Of a stretch of 64,000 bases of DNA, positions 26,791 to 35,732 are shown piece after piece. The first letter of the stretch is position 1, and each line of letters opens with the position of its first letter. Source of the stretch: a bacterium (lineage in GTDB: Bacteria; CAIWAD01). Location of the stretch: positions 1 to 64,000 of the forward strand of contig JAUIFJ010000005.1 of the NCBI GenBank assembly GCA_030429345.1, given 5' to 3'. Under the pieces are notes generated by a model. The model was not told where the DNA came from and searched no databases. It saw nothing but the letters and a program-made list of their open reading frames with translations. Made by a program: the position numbers and the translations under genes.

Positions 26791-27830
26791 TCCTGCGGCT
26801 GCTGACGCTCCTGCTCCTGTGTGCCACGGCACTTCCGGCCGCTCGCCGCGACCAGATGCGCAATCGGCTCTATACCGAGGAGGCGCGGCTCAAGGTTCGC
26901 CTGGACAGCCTGGAACACCTGCCGGCACTTCCGGCGACGGACATTGCCCCGCACCCCGTATACACCCTGCCGCGCAGCTGGAAGGCGCGGCAGGCGAATC
27001 ACCCGGACACTCCCAAAGTCAAGCTGAAGAAACGCAGCCGGATCCAGCTGCTGGGCCCCGCGAACGGGAACTGGAGGCTGGTATACAATGGGGACACCCT
27101 GGAGCTGCCGCCGCATCGCCGGTTCGCCGACGAGCTCGAGCAGACCTGGCAGGCCTGGCTCGACGATTCCCTGGACACGGCCCTGCGCGCGGAGCGCGCC
27201 CTGCGCCTGCGCGCACTGCAGAAGGACCTGATCCGCCAGGAGCTGGCCCAGGTGCCGGGGCTGGTCAAGCTCTACAAGAAGCAGGGCCCGCACCAGGAGA
27301 TCGAGCCGATGCTCTTCCTGCGCAGCCGGGCCTTGCCCGACTGGGAGGAGGAGGGTCAGCGATTGTATTACAATCTGCCCGCCTCCGTTCCGCTGGCGAT
27401 CGAACCCTGGGCGCCGGCCGCGGACTTTCCCGGAGCCGTGCTCTACTACAGCGGCGGCCTGCGGGACTGCCTGGCTTTTCGTGATCCAGCATCGGGAAGG
27501 ACCTGGTTCCTGGCCCCGACGGAAGTGCGCCGCAGCCTGCCGGAAGCGGAAAGCGCCGAGCTGCTGCAGCTGGAGAGCCTGCTCGCCGAACGCCGCCGCG
27601 CCGCGCGCACCTACGACCTGCTGCAGCGCTGGGACCGCCGGACCGTCGACCGCGTGATGCAGGGCCTGGCCTGGCAGGGCATGAGCCGCGCCATGCTGCT
27701 CGAGGCCCTGGGCGAACCGGCCGAACGCATGAAGGACACCGACGGGGAATGGTGGGAGTACGCCGCCGGCAACCGGGTGCGCCTCGAGGGCGACAAGGTC
27801 CGCGAGATTCTCCAGGAACCCGCTCCATGA
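26787..27830 (+). CDS. Exported protein of unknown function with SmpA/BamE-like C-terminal motif
   Basis: The 347-residue protein starts at a GTG overlapping the helicase stop (GTGA). It has a short signal peptide (MILRLLTLLLLCATALPAAR). The middle is Leu/Arg/Glu-rich with likely helices. The last ~60 residues (MQGLAWQGMSRAMLLEALG, then GEWWEYAAGNRVRLEGDKV) resemble the SmpA/BamE fold, where a GMS/T turn precedes LGxP. I do not recognise the remainder. Coupling between a cytosolic RNA helicase and a DNA helicase-exonuclease gives no obvious shared function. Confidence 0.8.
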   Translation: MILRLLTLLLLCATALPAARRDQMRNRLYTEEARLKVRLDSLEHLPALPATDIAPHPVYTLPRSWKARQANHPDTPKVKLKKRSRIQLLGPANGNWRLVYNGDTLELPPHRRFADELEQTWQAWLDDSLDTALRAERALRLRALQKDLIRQELAQVPGLVKLYKKQGPHQEIEPMLFLRSRALPDWEEEGQRLYYNLPASVPLAIEPWAPAADFPGAVLYYSGGLRDCLAFRDPASGRTWFLAPTEVRRSLPEAESAELLQLESLLAERRRAARTYDLLQRWDRRTVDRVMQGLAWQGMSRAMLLEALGEPAERMKDTDGEWWEYAAGNRVRLEGDKVREILQEPAP

Positions 27831-30298
27831 AACCGACCCCCGAACAGGAGGCGGTGATCCGCCACTGCCGGGGCCCGCTGCTTGTCCTTGCGCCGGTCGG
27901 CACCGGCAAGACCACCGTGCTGGCCCGCCGCCTGCTGGCCGCCATCTCGGACGGCATCCCCGCCTCCAATTGCCTCTGCATCACCTTCACCAACCGCGCC
28001 GCACGCGAACTGGCCGAGCGCTTCGAGCATCTTCGTGATCCAGCGTTGCGCGAGCGCCCCCTCGTCAGCACCTTCCACTCCTTTTGCGCGCGGCTGCTGC
28101 GCGAGGAGGCGGCTGCCGCCGGCCTGCGCGGGGATTTCTCGATCTACGACGAGGACGACAGCGCCGAGCTGCTTGCGCGCCTGCTGCCGCGGGAAGAAGG
28201 CCGCCGGGAGGATGAGAGCCTGGGCCAGGCGCGCCGTGTGCTGCAGCTCTGGTCGCGGGCTCTTTCGGCCCTGGAGCGCGGAGAGCTGAAGGCGCGCGGC
28301 CTGCCGGGCAGCCTGCTCGCGCGCTTCGACGAGGCGGAGGCGACGGCCCTGCGCCGCTGGCTGGAGGCGCTGAAGGAACACAACTCCCTCGACTTCTCGC
28401 TGCTCGTATACAAGGCCCGCGCGCTGCTGCAACACGACGCGGAGGTACGGAAACGCTGGCGGGCGCGCTGGCAGTGGATCCAGGTCGACGAGGTGCAGGA
28501 CACGCATCTTTCCGAGTGGGAAGTCCTGGAACACCTGGCCGGCGATCACGGCAACCTGGCCCTCTTCGGCGACCTGGACCAGACGATCTACGGCTGGCGC
28601 GGGTCACGGCCCCGCGAGCTGCTGCAGGCTTTTTCCGCCCGCTGGCCCAAGGCCGGGCGGCTGGCGCTCAGCGTCAACCATAGAGGAACGAAGCGCCTGC
28701 TCGAACTGGCCGACCGCGCCGCGAGGGGCATGAGCGCCCGTGACACAAAGCTGCAGCCTTCCCGCGCGCTGCCCCAGGGGGAGGAGGTCCGCCTGCTGCA
28801 GGGGCGCGACCTGAAGGAGGAGGCGGAGCTCGTCGCCTCTGCCCTGCTCGAACGCTTCAGCAGCGAGCCCGAAGCGCGGGAGAGCACGGCGATCCTCCTG
28901 CGGGCGCAGTACCTGGCGCCGGCCTTCCGCCAGGCCCTGGAAGCAGCGGGTCTTCCCTGCAGCACGGAAAGCGACCTGCGCTTCTTCCGCCAGCGCGAGG
29001 TGCGCGATGCCCTGGCGCCGCTGCAGCTGCTGGTCAACCCCGGCGATCGCAGCCGGCTGGCGCGCTGGCTGCGCTGGAGCGGGCGTCTCACGCCCTCGTT
29101 GAAGGCCGCCATGGCGGTCCTGCTCGGCGAGGGTCCCTCCTGTCAGCTGCGTGTCACGGATCTCTTCGATCTGGCAGCCCTGGAGCACAAGGACCCCTTT
29201 GCTCCCCTGCTGCGCGCCTGGAAGGACAACCTGGTCGCCGTGCTCGACCTGGAGACCACCGGCCTCGAGCCCTGGGACGCGGAGATCGTCGAGATCGCCC
29301 TGCAGGTGGTGGCGCGCGACTTCCCCGCCGACGAGTACGAGCGCCTGCTGCAGATCGAGGGCGGCCTGGGGGGCAGCGAGGCGGTACACGGAATCGACCG
29401 GGAGACGCTGCGGAAACAGGGCGTTCCTCCGGCGGAAGCGCTGCGGGAGCTGGCCGGCCGGGTCGGCGGCCTGCCGATCGTGGGACACAACGTGGGCTTC
29501 GATGTCGAGTTCCTGTTGTACCACTACCGCAGGCAGGGCCTGTCCTCCGCTCCGGTTCCGTACTACGACACCCTGGAGATGGCGCGCCGCCTGCTGCCCG
29601 CCGCCGGCGGCTACAGCCTGGGCGCGCTGAAGGAACGGCTGGATCTGCCTGTCACACCGACCCACCGCGCCATGGACGACGTGGCCTGCACGGTCGAACT
29701 GCTGCGTGTCCTGCTGCCGAAACTGGAAGAGTACCGCGAGGAGCGGGAGGACCTGCTGGCACAGCACGCGGCGGCGGCCCGCCCGGCGGCGGAACGCCTG
29801 GCCCGCTGGCGCGAGCTGGCCTGGACCTTGCCCCCGGCGGAGCTTCTGGATCACATTCTGCGCGAGGAATCGGAACACCCCGGCGCCCGCCCTCCCGACG
29901 AGGCGCTGCGCCGCAAGCTGGTCGACTGGATGAAGCGTCAGCAGCGCGACCTGCCGCCGTGGTACGCCCTGCGCGAGGTCCTGGGCCGCAGCAGCCTCAA
30001 CCGGAACGCGGAGCTGGCCGCCGAAGGACGCATTCCCATTCTGACGGTGCATGCCAGCAAGGGCATGGAGTTCGATCACGTGGTGCTGGGCGGCGCCAGC
30101 GAAGGCATCCTGCCGGATCGCCGCAACGCCGAGGGAGAAGGGCTGGAAGAGGAACGGCGCGTGTTCTATGTGGCCGTGACACGCCCGAAGAAGAGCCTGA
30201 CCCTCAGCAGTTCGCGACTGGACTTCCGCGGCGAGGCCGCCGGCTGGTCGCGCTTCGTCTGCGAGGCCTTTCCAGAGCAGGCCGGCGGGGAAGGCTGA
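27827..30298 (+). CDS. UvrD/Rep-family helicase with embedded DEDDh (DnaQ-like) exonuclease domain
   Basis: The 823-residue protein starts at ATG 27827, overlapping the previous stop (ATGA). Superfamily 1A helicase motifs are complete: APVGTGKTT (~21-29), ITFTNRAARELAERF (~52), DEVQD (~220), GDLDQTIYGWRG (~248), NHRGTKRLLELA, TVHASKGMEFDH (~740) and FYVAVTRPKK (~780). Between motifs IV and V, where domain 2B normally sits, residues ~470-632 form an exonuclease domain: VLDLETTGLE, GHNVGFDVEFL and THRAMDD supply the Asp, Glu, Asp, His and Asp of the DEDDh site. This predicts coupled unwinding and 3'-5' digestion in DNA repair; that is inference. Confidence 0.93.
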   Translation: MKPTPEQEAVIRHCRGPLLVLAPVGTGKTTVLARRLLAAISDGIPASNCLCITFTNRAARELAERFEHLRDPALRERPLVSTFHSFCARLLREEAAAAGLRGDFSIYDEDDSAELLARLLPREEGRREDESLGQARRVLQLWSRALSALERGELKARGLPGSLLARFDEAEATALRRWLEALKEHNSLDFSLLVYKARALLQHDAEVRKRWRARWQWIQVDEVQDTHLSEWEVLEHLAGDHGNLALFGDLDQTIYGWRGSRPRELLQAFSARWPKAGRLALSVNHRGTKRLLELADRAARGMSARDTKLQPSRALPQGEEVRLLQGRDLKEEAELVASALLERFSSEPEARESTAILLRAQYLAPAFRQALEAAGLPCSTESDLRFFRQREVRDALAPLQLLVNPGDRSRLARWLRWSGRLTPSLKAAMAVLLGEGPSCQLRVTDLFDLAALEHKDPFAPLLRAWKDNLVAVLDLETTGLEPWDAEIVEIALQVVARDFPADEYERLLQIEGGLGGSEAVHGIDRETLRKQGVPPAEALRELAGRVGGLPIVGHNVGFDVEFLLYHYRRQGLSSAPVPYYDTLEMARRLLPAAGGYSLGALKERLDLPVTPTHRAMDDVACTVELLRVLLPKLEEYREEREDLLAQHAAAARPAAERLARWRELAWTLPPAELLDHILREESEHPGARPPDEALRRKLVDWMKRQQRDLPPWYALREVLGRSSLNRNAELAAEGRIPILTVHASKGMEFDHVVLGGASEGILPDRRNAEGEGLEEERRVFYVAVTRPKKSLTLSSSRLDFRGEAAGWSRFVCEAFPEQAGGEG

Positions 30299-30389
30299 CA
30301 GGGCGGTCCTTCACCCGCGATTGGAATGCGGGCAATGGGGGAAGGCGCAATGCTCTGCAGTGCTTCGGGTACTGGGCTAGTGAGCGGAT

Positions 30390-31661
30390 TCAGGGTCCCA
30401 GCAAGGCAGCAGGAACCACGCCGATTCCATCCTTTCTTCGGTATGCCTCGGATCCTGTCGTAATCACGATCGCGTCCAGCAGATCCTCGCCGATCTGCTC
30501 TCTCAACCATTTCAGGTGGCGCACATCCTTGTCCTCGACGACGGATCCAAGCTTCACCTCGATTGCAACGACCTTTTGATCGGAACGCTCGACAATCAGG
30601 TCGATCTCGTGTCTTCCGCCCTGTTGGCGCAGGTGCTTCACCTTCGCCTCGGCAGCTTGCGCGTAGACCTGCACATCCAGTGTGACAAGCGACTCGAACA
30701 GCTGCCCCAGGAACGCGCCGTCCTTGAACCCCACGCCGGATTCGACGCGTTCACCCATCAGGGCCTCTTGATCCATTCCAAGGATGCGCACCGCCAGGGC
30801 CGGATCGGCCAGATGGTGCTTCGGAGGCTGCCCGAGTCGCTTCAGGTGGTTCTTCGTGGGAAGCCAGGCCTCGACAGGATCCAGGATCCACAGCTTCTCA
30901 AGCGCATCACGATAGACCAGTGTGCTCTGTTTCGCCGGCTTGTCCGACTGCTCTCCCGTTGCTGCATCACGAATCGTCTCCCAGGTCGCTGTGGTCGCAG
31001 TGGCTGCCGCATAGGCCCGCAGCCATCGAGCGAGCTTGTTCCGGTTTCGCACCATGATTCCCTGCTCGACGAAGTCCTTGTCGAGCGCCTGGGACAGATA
31101 ATTGTCGAGCTGAATCCTGTGCAGGCGTCCCGTATACTTCCGCATCCCCGGAAATCCGGATCGAAGGACCTCTTCCACATAGCCTTCGAGAGCCATTCCT
31201 GAGTGCCCTTCGATCAGAGGACCTTGTCCCTGCAAGAGTTTCCGGAGACTGACGGTTCCAGGCCCGCAGCCGCGTTCCATGAGTGTCATGGGCCGCATGC
31301 GAATTCTGACAATACGGCCTGCGCCGGAATGCATCGGAGGAGTGGCAGGCGCGCTTGATCCCGTGAGCAGAAATGCCCCGGGATCGCATCCTTCGTCGAC
31401 ACGCCTGCGAACCGCGTCCCATACGGACGGAATCCGTTGCCATTCATCCAGCAGTACAGGCTGTCGTCCGGTCAGCGCCCAGGAGAGGTTTGCTTCCGTC
31501 AATGCGGCCTGGGCAGGATCATCCAGTGTTCGAATCGTATTCGCACGCCGCATGGCTGTGGCTGTCTTTCCGACCCCTTTGGCGCCCTCCAGGACAATTG
31601 CGGGCAATCCGGGCAGAAGCTCATCCAGCTCATCATCTATAACTCTTTGTGAGTATGACAT
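30390..31661 (-). CDS. ATPase with DUF4143 domain
   Basis: The 423-residue protein belongs to the AAA_14/DUF4143 group. A P-loop (GAKGVGKT, residues ~25-32), a Walker B-like LLDEWQ (~69-74) and sensor motif LLTGSS lie in the N-terminal ATPase. The C-terminal DUF4143 region ends with HEIDLIVE...VVAIEVKLG, a PD-(D/E)XK-nuclease-like signature. These proteins are common, often acquired, and of unknown function. A Shine-Dalgarno AGGGG precedes the ATG at 31661. Codon use is looser than in its neighbours, and it abuts a cluster of short direct repeats at 31729-31814; both fit acquisition by transfer. Confidence 0.9.
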   Translation of the reverse strand: MSYSQRVIDDELDELLPGLPAIVLEGAKGVGKTATAMRRANTIRTLDDPAQAALTEANLSWALTGRQPVLLDEWQRIPSVWDAVRRRVDEGCDPGAFLLTGSSAPATPPMHSGAGRIVRIRMRPMTLMERGCGPGTVSLRKLLQGQGPLIEGHSGMALEGYVEEVLRSGFPGMRKYTGRLHRIQLDNYLSQALDKDFVEQGIMVRNRNKLARWLRAYAAATATTATWETIRDAATGEQSDKPAKQSTLVYRDALEKLWILDPVEAWLPTKNHLKRLGQPPKHHLADPALAVRILGMDQEALMGERVESGVGFKDGAFLGQLFESLVTLDVQVYAQAAEAKVKHLRQQGGRHEIDLIVERSDQKVVAIEVKLGSVVEDKDVRHLKWLREQIGEDLLDAIVITTGSEAYRRKDGIGVVPAALLGP

Positions 31662-31728
31662 TTACCAAGCCCCTGCTTCGCTTTCGCATTCCCGCGGAAA
31701 GCTTCCCTTGCACAGTGCCTCATCGGCT

Positions 31729-31814
31729 AGTTTACCATTTCGCCACGACTTAGTTGACCATTTCGCCAGCAGATAGTGGACCATTCCGCCAAGCTCTAGT
31801 GGACCATTTCGCCA
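31729..31814. repeat. Four direct repeats of 17 bp at 23-bp spacing
   Basis: AGTTTACCATTTCGCCA and near-identical copies start at 31729, 31752, 31775 and 31798, exactly 23 bp apart; the consensus is AGTKGACCATTTCGCCA. They lie in the 237-bp gap between the DUF4143 gene and the SRAP gene. Clusters of this shape resemble the multiple terminal repeats of IS21-type elements, but no transposase is present. Confidence 0.85.
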
Positions 31815-31898
31815 TCTGAAGGGCATCCGCAGGCAGATTCCGCTTGGTGGAAAACGTGCTTCTCCCTATGCTTCGGGCAGCATCGAAAGGACGCTCCC

Positions 31899-32582
31899 AT
31901 GTGTGGCCGTTACAGCTTGAGCAGCACCCGCCTGACGCTGCAGCAGCGCTTCCAGCTGACGAACCCGCCCCGGCTGCAGCCGCGCTTCAACATTGCGCCG
32001 ACGCAGCCGGCTCCCGTGATCCGCGCGGACGAGGAGGGCGGGCGCAGCCTGAAGCCCATGCGCTGGGGCCTGATTCCGCCCTGGGCCAAAGAGGCTGCGA
32101 TGGGCGCGAAGATGATCAATGCCCGTTCGGAGACGGCGGCGGAAAAACCCAGCTTCCGCCGCGCCCTGAAACGCCAGCGATGCCTGGTGCCGATGGACGG
32201 ATTCTTCGAATGGCGGCGCGGCAGGCAGAAAACGCCGTACTACATTCATTCGAGCAAAGGGGATGTGCTCGCCGCGGCCGGGTTGTGGGAAAGCTGGCTC
32301 GATCCCGCGGGCAGGACCGTCGAGAGCTACGCCATCCTGACCACCGGCGCCAACGCGCTGATGGAAGGCCTCCACGACCGCATGCCGGTCTTCCTGCAGG
32401 ACGGGGACTGGAAGCGCTGGCTCGACGCCTCGCTGCAGGACACGGCCGCCCTGGCCGACCTGCTGGCGCCCTGTGATCCGGATCTGCTGAAAATGCACGA
32501 GGTCTCCCCCGCCGTGGGAAAGGTGGGCAACGATTCGGCGGAGCTGATCGAGCCGGCGGGCGGGCAGGGCCAGCTGTTCTAG
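31899..32582 (+). CDS. SRAP-domain protein (YedK/HMCES family)
   Basis: The 227-residue protein begins MCGRYSLSS, so the catalytic Cys2 becomes N-terminal after Met removal. The other active-site elements are present: NARSET (~74), FFEW (Glu ~105) and LHDRMP (His ~167). Family members form a covalent thiazolidine link with abasic sites in single-stranded DNA and protect them during replication. AAGGA lies about 8 nt before the ATG. It is probably monocistronic; the next gene converges on it. Confidence 0.95.
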   Translation: MCGRYSLSSTRLTLQQRFQLTNPPRLQPRFNIAPTQPAPVIRADEEGGRSLKPMRWGLIPPWAKEAAMGAKMINARSETAAEKPSFRRALKRQRCLVPMDGFFEWRRGRQKTPYYIHSSKGDVLAAAGLWESWLDPAGRTVESYAILTTGANALMEGLHDRMPVFLQDGDWKRWLDASLQDTAALADLLAPCDPDLLKMHEVSPAVGKVGNDSAELIEPAGGQGQLF

Positions 32583-32598
32583 GTGCCGTCTCGGCGGA

Positions 32599-33219
32599 TC
32601 ACAATCCGACCCGCTTCAATGCATCACGAACGATCGCCTGTCCCTTCTCGCCGTGTATACGCGCCGACAGGTCGTCTACGAGGGTGCCGTCGTCCTTTCC
32701 GGCGATCTTGAGCGGATCGAAGACCAGCTGGAAGTACTCCCTCCCCTGGGCGCTCTGCTCGTCATAGCCCTGGCAGCGGAAGGCATGCAGACGCGGCAAG
32801 AGTTCCAGGATCCGCAGGCTGCGCTGGGCAGGGTGGGGACGCTGGGTCAGCTCCGTGTCCAGTTCGAGCAGCAGGGTCGTTTCCGAAAGGCGGGGGTCCC
32901 AGGGGCAGCTGCCCTCGCCCTCAGCCTGGAAACCGCGCTCGCGCAGGGCGGCGATCAGCCCTGCCTGCAGGGAGCGCGTGGGTGCGTCGGGCTCCTCGCC
33001 CACACGGACAAGAAAGCGCCAGTCGCCGCGCCAGTCGACATACTCGGCCCGCAGATCCTCCGGCAGCTCCGCACAACTGTCGGCCACTACCTGCGCCATC
33101 AGCAGATCCTGCCAGCTCATTGCCTCTCGGAGCCGCCCTTCGCAGTCCTCCGCGAGTGAGGGCATGGCCATGGAGAGGGCGCATGCCAGACAGTATGAAA
33201 TCAACAATAACCGACTCAT
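32599..33219 (-). CDS. Exported protein of unknown function
   Basis: The 206-residue protein has a signal peptide (MSRLLLISYCLACALSMAMP...LAED) and a Shine-Dalgarno GGAG before the ATG at 33219. Four Cys residues remain in the mature part (DCEGRL, DSCAEL, GSCPWD, FRCQGY), which could form two disulphides in the periplasm. I do not recognise the family. It converges with the SRAP gene (16 bp apart). A dispersed repeat copy lies just upstream at 33234-33269. Confidence 0.75.
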   Translation of the reverse strand: MSRLLLISYCLACALSMAMPSLAEDCEGRLREAMSWQDLLMAQVVADSCAELPEDLRAEYVDWRGDWRFLVRVGEEPDAPTRSLQAGLIAALRERGFQAEGEGSCPWDPRLSETTLLLELDTELTQRPHPAQRSLRILELLPRLHAFRCQGYDEQSAQGREYFQLVFDPLKIAGKDDGTLVDDLSARIHGEKGQAIVRDALKRVGL

Positions 33220-33233
33220 CTCTTCTCCGCGAC

Positions 33234-33269
33234 CTCTGCCTTCTCCGTGCTCTCAGTGCGAGCTCTTCT
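33234..33269. repeat. Third copy of a dispersed ~35-bp repeat
   Basis: The segment around CTTCTCCGTGCTCTCAGTGC matches, with a few mismatches, the right arm of the inverted repeat at 37030-37064 (CTTCTCCGTGCCCTCCGTGC followed by GAGCTCTTC). It fills the gap between two minus-strand genes and reaches the stop codon at 33268. Confidence 0.75.
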
Positions 33270-34920
33270 ACCAGAGATCCACGATCACCGGATCATGATC
33301 CGAGCTGCGGAAGGGATCCGGCCGGAAGTATACGGGGCTGCGGTTCTCCAGGTTGTAGTCCAGCAGGCGCGGCTCGTCGGCATTGATGTGCCAGATGTCC
33401 ACCTGCGCGATGCGGGGCTCGAGGCTGGAGCTGGCGAAAGCGTGATCCAGGGCGCCGCTTTCGCCTTTGTATACATAGGTATAGCGATCATCGAAGGGCA
33501 GGCGGCGCAGCAGGTTGACCATGCCGCCTTCCTCGAGCGCGTGGATCGGATCCTCTTCCAGGTAGGCGTTGAAGTCGCCCAGCAGCAGCAGGTCCGGGTC
33601 GCGGCTCTCGCGGATCACTTCGCCGGCGAAGGCCAGCAGCGCTTCGGCCTGCTGCACGCGCAGCTTGTTCCAGCAGCCCTGGCCCTTGTCCTTGTCGTCC
33701 TCCGGCACGTTGCGGCAGCCTTTCGACTTGAAATGCACCGCAACAGCGCTGAAGACCTCCTTGTCCGCCAGGCGGCGGAAGGTCACGGCGACGGGCGGAC
33801 GGTGATGCACTTCGTGGTAGTCTGCGAAGGCCTCGCCGGTAGGCTCGACACGATCGCTGCGATACAGCCAGGCCACCTTGATGCGATCGTCGCCCAGGCC
33901 CTCGAAGGGGTCGTGCATGAACTTGTAGTGGTTGTGCGGCACTGCCTCGTTGAGCGCCGCGCACAGCCGCTTGAGAGCCGCGTCCTTGTTGTTCTCGATC
34001 TCCATCAGGGCGATCACATCCGCCTGCAGGACCTGCAGGGCGGTGACGATCTTGCTCTCCTGCCGGCGCAGTTCCTCGTCGGAATCCGCTCCGCGGTCCT
34101 CGAGCGTCGTGAAGTAGTTGAGCACATTGTAGCTCGCCACGCGCAGGGCTCCGTCGGGAAGGGGCGCGGGCCGAGGTTGGCGCGTGTTGCCCGCCTGGAT
34201 GGCCAGGGCCTCCGTGACATGGATTCTCCAACTGCCGGCCAGGTAGTCGAGCACACCCACCGGGTCCGTCAGTTCGGCTCCGACGCGCACCGTGGATCCG
34301 GGATGCAGCCAGCGGATCAGGGAGGGATTCTCCTGCAGGGTGCCGTCATCAATGTGAATGTTCCAGCCATGTGGAGTGGCATCGTAGGCGCCGTAGCTGC
34401 CGCGCGTGAACTCCCGCGGCAGGCTGCTCAAGCGGGCACTACCGTAGCGCCCCAGGTTGTAGACATCGTTGATGTACCACGCGCCGGGCAGCTGCACGCG
34501 CATGCCCTCCCACGCCTCCGGGTCCTCCAGGGCCTCGCGCGGCAGAAGGACCGGATCCGGCAGAGTGGCAGGAGCCAGTTCCTTGACCTTCGCGTCGGCG
34601 AGCACCGTACGGCCGTCCACTTCCGTCACACGCCCGCTGACCCGCACCTTTCCGCCGATGGCGGGCGGGGCGCCGGATTTCTTCGGCAGGACGAAGAGCG
34701 CGTCGGAGGTCGCCTCGGAGCCGTCCGGCTCGCCCTGCAGGAAGAAGGATCCGCCGGCGCTGGCCAGCACCAGGGTCACTACTCCTTCCACCTCGATCGG
34801 CTGGCCGTCGTAGGGCGTTGCGGGGCCCTCGCCCTGCAGCTCGCCGATTTTCGCCATTCCCTGCCCCAGGGCCAGGGCCGGCAGGAGGCCCAGCGCGAGG
34901 GCCTGTATCACGCGATGCAT
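33268..34920 (-). CDS. ExeM/NucH-family extracellular endonuclease
   Basis: The 550-residue protein starts at ATG 34920, chosen for its signal peptide (MHRVIQALALGLLPALALGQ) and an AAGGA site. An N-terminal OB-like domain (VEGVVTLVLASAGGSFFLQG...VRVSGRVTE) precedes an endonuclease/exonuclease/phosphatase domain: ASYNVLNYFTT, LMEIENN, GDFNAYLEEDPI and SSDHDPVIVDL give the Asn, Glu, Asp and Asp-His catalytic set. Family members degrade extracellular DNA or are surface-anchored nucleases. No C-terminal sorting domain is seen. Its start codon shares one nucleotide with the stop of the amidase gene upstream. Confidence 0.93.
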   Translation of the reverse strand: MHRVIQALALGLLPALALGQGMAKIGELQGEGPATPYDGQPIEVEGVVTLVLASAGGSFFLQGEPDGSEATSDALFVLPKKSGAPPAIGGKVRVSGRVTEVDGRTVLADAKVKELAPATLPDPVLLPREALEDPEAWEGMRVQLPGAWYINDVYNLGRYGSARLSSLPREFTRGSYGAYDATPHGWNIHIDDGTLQENPSLIRWLHPGSTVRVGAELTDPVGVLDYLAGSWRIHVTEALAIQAGNTRQPRPAPLPDGALRVASYNVLNYFTTLEDRGADSDEELRRQESKIVTALQVLQADVIALMEIENNKDAALKRLCAALNEAVPHNHYKFMHDPFEGLGDDRIKVAWLYRSDRVEPTGEAFADYHEVHHRPPVAVTFRRLADKEVFSAVAVHFKSKGCRNVPEDDKDKGQGCWNKLRVQQAEALLAFAGEVIRESRDPDLLLLGDFNAYLEEDPIHALEEGGMVNLLRRLPFDDRYTYVYKGESGALDHAFASSSLEPRIAQVDIWHINADEPRLLDYNLENRSPVYFRPDPFRSSDHDPVIVDLW

Positions 34921-35732
34921 CACGATTCCTTTCGACTTCCGAGCGCCGCTTCCAGGTAGAACTCCGGTCGGCGGTCCTCGAAGAGGTGGTTGGTGGCGGT
35001 CATCATCTTGTCGTCGGCGTCCGCGGGATCGATCTCGGCAAGGATCACTTCCTCGCCGTCCTTGCCCGCCTTGGCGAGCACTTCCCCGCGCGGATGGACG
35101 ATCTCGCTGGCGCCGGTGAAGGCCAGGCTCGTCCCCTTCCGCTCTTCCGTGCCGATGCGGTTGCAGAGCACGGTGAAGACGCGGTTCTCCACGCTGCGGA
35201 TCACCATGGCCCGCTGGCACCATTCCAGCACCAGGTTGCTCGAGTGCAGCAGGATCTGTGCTCCATTCATCGCCAGGGTGCGGGCAAACTCGGGAAAGAC
35301 CCAGTCGAAGCAGATCATCGGCCCCAGGCGCGCGCCGGCCTTTTCCACCCGCGGATGCCGGTTGCCCGGCAGGAAGCAGTGCTTTTCCGTGTTGAAAAGG
35401 TGGATCTTGCGGTATACCTGGCGCAGCCCCCCCTCGTGGATCAGCAGGGCGCTGTTGTAGACGCCTTCGACAGTCCGCTCTGGCACGCCGGCGTATACGG
35501 TGCAGGCGCGCTCGCGGCTGAACTCTGACAGGCCCTGCAGGACCGCGGAATCCGCCAGGTCCTCGGCGTGCTCGGCAGCCTCTTCAGGACTCTGGAAGAA
35601 ATAGCCGCTGCTGAAGAGCTCGGGCAGCACGAAGAGGTCCGCGCGGTGGGGCGTCATCAGCTGCAGGGCGCGTTCCAGGTTGCGCTCCGGCTGGCCGAAA
35701 TGCGGGTGGGTCTGTACGGCACTGACGATCAT
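34920..35732 (-). CDS. Nitrilase-superfamily amidase, omega-amidase-like
   Basis: The 270-residue enzyme has the catalytic Glu38 (VLPELFSSGY), Lys109 (YRKIHLF) and Cys141 (MICFDWVFPE) of the carbon-nitrogen hydrolase family. The closest pattern is omega-amidase / YkrU-MtnU-like proteins, which hydrolyse alpha-ketoglutaramate or alpha-ketosuccinamate left by glutamine-dependent transaminases. Its ATG overlaps the stop of the aminotransferase (ATGA). That pairing supports a glutamine transaminase / omega-amidase route such as the end of methionine salvage; this is inference from context. Confidence 0.9.
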   Translation of the reverse strand: MIVSAVQTHPHFGQPERNLERALQLMTPHRADLFVLPELFSSGYFFQSPEEAAEHAEDLADSAVLQGLSEFSRERACTVYAGVPERTVEGVYNSALLIHEGGLRQVYRKIHLFNTEKHCFLPGNRHPRVEKAGARLGPMICFDWVFPEFARTLAMNGAQILLHSSNLVLEWCQRAMVIRSVENRVFTVLCNRIGTEERKGTSLAFTGASEIVHPRGEVLAKAGKDGEEVILAEIDPADADDKMMTATNHLFEDRRPEFYLEAALGSRKES

